From positions 1 to 10,034 of the forward strand of contig JNEM01013627.1 of assembly GCA_000697335.1 (NCBI GenBank): a stretch of 10,034 nt of DNA. The letters run 5' to 3'. Below, piece by piece: positions 7,461-10,034 of this stretch. The translations under genes were made by a program, and so were the position numbers. Under the pieces are notes generated by a model. It did not search any database. It had not been told where the DNA came from and saw only the letters and a program-made list of their open reading frames with translations. The stretch's first letter is position 1, and each line of letters starts with the position of its first letter. Source of the stretch: Conidiobolus incongruus B7586. Taxonomy: Eukaryota; Entomophthoromycota; Entomophthoromycetes; Entomophthorales; Conidiobolaceae.

Positions 7461-9327
7461 ATATTAATAGATAAATAATAAATAAATAAATATCTTTATT
7501 AATTATTAAGGTTTTTAATTAGTTTTTTACATTAGTTTTAATTATAAAAATAAAATTATTTGATACAATTATAGAGTTGGAATTAGATTGAGTAGTTAGT
7601 GGTTTTATAATAGGGTAATATAAATTTTTTAAGACTAATTCTATTAATTTCTTTTAAAATATAAATAAAATAAATTTTTAACCTTTTAGAGTAATATTTA
7701 TAGATAGAAAACTATAGTATTTAAATTAATTTTAACCTAGTATAAAATTTTAATTAATATTACTAACTATTAATTTAATATATTGAGAGTAGTTAAAAAA
7801 TTATGATAAGTATTTAGATATAGTGTTAGATATTTGTTCTATCAAATTATTAACATATTTAGTTATTAAATTGCTTTTTTAAATAAGTAAAGATAGTTTT
7901 ATAATAATCAAAAAAGAAATAATTCAACTAAAACAACTAAAGTTAATTAAAACATTAACAAGTATATCTATAAAATATCTAGTTAAAACAAATAATAAGA
8001 TGATAATTAAAAGTAAAGAATTATTAAATAAATTAGTTACTAGAATATTTTTAGTTTCTAGTGGTTTAATTAATTAAATCACTTTAGTATATATAATTTA
8101 ATTTGTTAAATCATTAGTTTATTAGAACTTTTGTAGATTAAATTATAATCTGCTAATTAATTATGAAAGAGGTGATTTTAAGATAATATTAATATTATTC
8201 AAGTTTAGTTTGTGGTTAATAGATTAAAATTATTAAAAATTAAACAGATATTATTTCTTAAGAAATTACTTATTAACTCTATAATTAACCTATATTTTTT
8301 AGTAATAATAATAACCTTTATTTCCTCTCAAGAAGGTTTTAACTTCTTCACTAAAGGTTTTCTTATAAAGCTTTAAAATAAAAACATTTATCATTTGAGA
8401 TTTAAGTAAGCTAAAGTAGGTTTTAAAAGATTAATTCTTAAGGTGGGAAAATTTAGTTATAAAGTAAAAAATATCATCAATCATAATTTCTATATCACAA
8501 ATGTTAGAAAAAGATATATTATTAAAATATTCTTTGTTAACTAACCAGAGTTTTATTTAAAGGTTGAGATATTATAATAACTTATAGATTTGTTTTTCTT
8601 TAGTGATATTTAATATATTTAAATATATTTTATTAAATTTCTCAATTAATTACCTTATAGAAATTTTTTATTTAAGTTAAAAATGCTTTTTTTTATTAAT
8701 TGAAATTAATTTTTTGGTAATTTTTTTTAAGGGTTTTTTCCAATTATTTAAAGGTTTGTATTTTTGTAATAGGTTATCCTTTTAAAAAATCATTAGGATT
8801 AGGTTTGTAATAAGTTAACTACTAAATATAATTAGATTTTTTTAAAAAAAATAATTAATTTAATGGTATTCTTTAAATCTTCATCAAGAATTAAATTAAA
8901 ATAATTTTTTATATTTTTAAGATAGTTTTCAAACCTGTAGAAGTTTTTAGAATTTTTATAAGTAATTAATTTGTCTTTAAAAATATTAAAAAGATAGTTT
9001 AATAAATTAACTATAGTAAAGTAATTAGTTTATTAGATTTAAGCTTTTTGAGTTATATTTTTCTTAACTAAAAGTTGTTTAATATAAGTTTCTTAGAGGG
9101 TAATAAGTTTTTAAAGACTAAAGTTTTAAATTTACTTAGTAATTAAATTATCATCATTATTAAAATAATATAATGGTATTTTTTTAATATTATTATAATG
9201 TATAATATTAAATTAAAGTAAAATAAATTATAAATAAAATTTAAAATAATAATAAATAGATTTGATAGAAGTAATTATAAATTTTTAATAGGTTTTTAAT
9301 AGTTTTATAGCTATTATTATATAAATA
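7461..9327 (-). pseudogene. Gypsy gag and protease region, with 5' leader
   Basis: Between the mariner and the 5' LTR lie about 1.9 kb of host-element DNA where gag and protease must be. I could not find a zinc knuckle. The stretch near 7680-7800 (minus strand) has an ILG-containing segment that may be the end of an aspartic protease, but this is weak. The best support is that about 7991-9015 aligns with both window flanks, a second copy of the family. The 5' leader at about 9200-9327 should hold the primer-binding site, but I see no clear match to a tRNA 3' end; mutation may have hidden it. A fossil with many breaks. Confidence 0.6.
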
Positions 9328-9715
9328 TAGTGGTAAATACTAATATAATATAGAGGAAAACTTAATATAAAAATAATATAATATAGAATATAATATTATT
9401 ATATAGCTGTTGCATGCAAATATAAACAAAGTTTAATTAAGCTTCAAACTGGGATAAGTCACTAATTTATTAAGATTTATATTTGGTAGTGCTAATATAT
9501 TATAATTTTTATAGGATATAGTTTTAAACTTAGAAATAGTAGAAAAGATAAGAAATAATAAGTATTGAGAGGAAAAAAAACCTAGTTTATTATATAATTT
9601 AATATTATCTATATTATTAATTTAGTTATAAAAGTTTAAAATAATTATATAATTTATAGTTAATTGAATTATATGAAAATATATATAAGAATTTAGAGAA
9701 CTAGTCTCTTAACAA
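9328..9715 (-). repeat. 5' LTR of the Gypsy element
   Basis: This is the direct repeat of 715-1102. Its outer end keeps TAACA (TGTTA on the minus strand), the common Gypsy LTR start, while the 3' LTR has TAATA there. It would have held the promoter that drove minus-strand transcription of the element. Confidence 0.88.
9414..9463 (-). promoter_or_regulatory. Conserved LTR block, copy 2
   Basis: Identical to 801-850 over 50 bases; see that entry. In the 5' LTR it would lie upstream of or near the transcription start, so a promoter role is possible but not shown. Confidence 0.4.
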
Positions 9716-10034
9716 TTATTATTAAAACACTTAAATTAACTATAAAGCTAATAAATATCACTTAATAAAATAATATTAATTTAACCTATAATAATTTTAA
9801 TTTACTGAGCACAAATCTAATTTAAATAATATTAATATAATTTTTAAATTATTATTTTCATAATTCATCAACAAATCTTAATTTAATCTATAAAAATTTT
9901 AATAGATTAATAATATTATAAATTAAATTATATATATTAGAATAAATTTAATTTATTAAATTATTAGAAATTAAAAATATTCTAGTAATTAATTTGTTTT
10001 ATAATTTTTTACCATTATTTATCACTTTATTATT
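9716..10034 (+). mobile_element. Right flank: continuation of the older opposite-strand Gypsy copy
   Basis: This stretch aligns colinearly to the reverse complement of about 7991-8310. Clear blocks are near 9925-9940 (AAATTAAATTATATATA against the segment near 8090-8105) and 9965-9985 (GAAA.TAAAAATATTCTAGTAA against about 8035-8060). It takes up where the left flank stops, so the two flanks were one continuous element before the main Gypsy element inserted. Nothing else is visible here. Confidence 0.75.

Larger units (their letters stand above)
715..9715 (-). mobile_element. Ty3/Gypsy chromovirus-type LTR retrotransposon, decayed, hosting two nested DNA transposons
   Basis: Two direct repeats of 388 bp bound this element. 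They read T(G/A)GTGG at the plus-strand left end and TAACA or TAATA at the right end, so TG...CA before mutation. On the minus strand the parts come in the Ty3/Gypsy order: gag/protease region, reverse transcriptase, RNase H, integrase, chromodomain, polypurine tract, 3' LTR. RT before integrase separates it from Ty1/Copia, and the C-terminal chromodomain points to the chromovirus branch. Removing the Tc1-like and mariner insertions leaves about 5.7 kb, a usual chromovirus length. It is a fossil with dozens of breaks across the coding region. By eye the LTRs differ at about 40 of 385 positions, mostly transitions. That would suggest age, but RIP makes clock dating unreliable. I found no clear target-site duplication: 710-714 and 9716-9720 do not match. 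Confidence 0.9.

Noticed and set aside
710-9720. Target-site duplication of the Gypsy element
   Set aside because: 710-714 and 9716-9720 do not match, and moving the left edge to 698 or 718 does not help. Later mutation may have erased it.
1-10034. Mitochondrial, plastid, apicomplexan or AT-rich bacterial DNA
   Set aside because: There are no intact frames, rRNA or tRNA genes. Recognisable content is nuclear retrotransposon and Tc1/mariner sequence.

Overview
This window is a graveyard of mobile elements in a very A+T-rich stretch of a eukaryotic genome, most likely an AT-rich, RIP-mutated compartment (AT isochore or pericentromere) of a filamentous ascomycete fungus. I find no intact gene. 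The host call is an inference. It rests on base composition and on the class of mutation seen: in the two DNA transposons the in-frame stops fall where relatives have Gln or Trp (CAA/CAG to TAA/TAG, TGG to TAG/TGA). That is the outcome of C-to-T change on both strands, as in repeat-induced point mutation (RIP). No species is claimed.

Layout. The largest unit is a decayed Ty3/Gypsy LTR retrotransposon of the chromodomain (chromovirus) type. It lies on the minus strand at about 715-9715, between two 388-bp LTRs (715-1102 and 9328-9715). Read on the minus strand it runs 5' LTR, gag/protease region, RT, RNase H, integrase, chromodomain, polypurine tract, 3' LTR. Two DNA transposons sit inside it. 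A Tc1-like element (DD34E) spans 4031-5601, with long inverted repeats of about 225 bp and TA on both sides. A mariner-clade element (DD34D) spans about 5721-7458, also flanked by TA. Without these insertions the retroelement is about 5.7 kb. The mariner carries an apparently perfect 414-bp tandem duplication (5835-6248 and 6249-6662) that starts in a TA microsatellite.

The two window flanks (1-714 and 9716-10034) are not unrelated DNA. Joined across the retroelement they align colinearly with the reverse complement of about 7991-9015. So they are the gag/protease part of a second, diverged copy of the same family in the opposite orientation. The history reads: older Gypsy copy on the plus strand; a second Gypsy copy inserted head-on into it; Tc1 and mariner insertions into the second copy; RIP-like mutation; finally the 414-bp duplication.

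The products do not work together as a pathway. All are inactive remnants, and what they record is insertion order and mutational history. Most of the annotation comes from reading conserved motifs and repeat alignments by eye, without database searches. I saw no CRISPR array, rRNA, tRNA, host gene or novel defence system.
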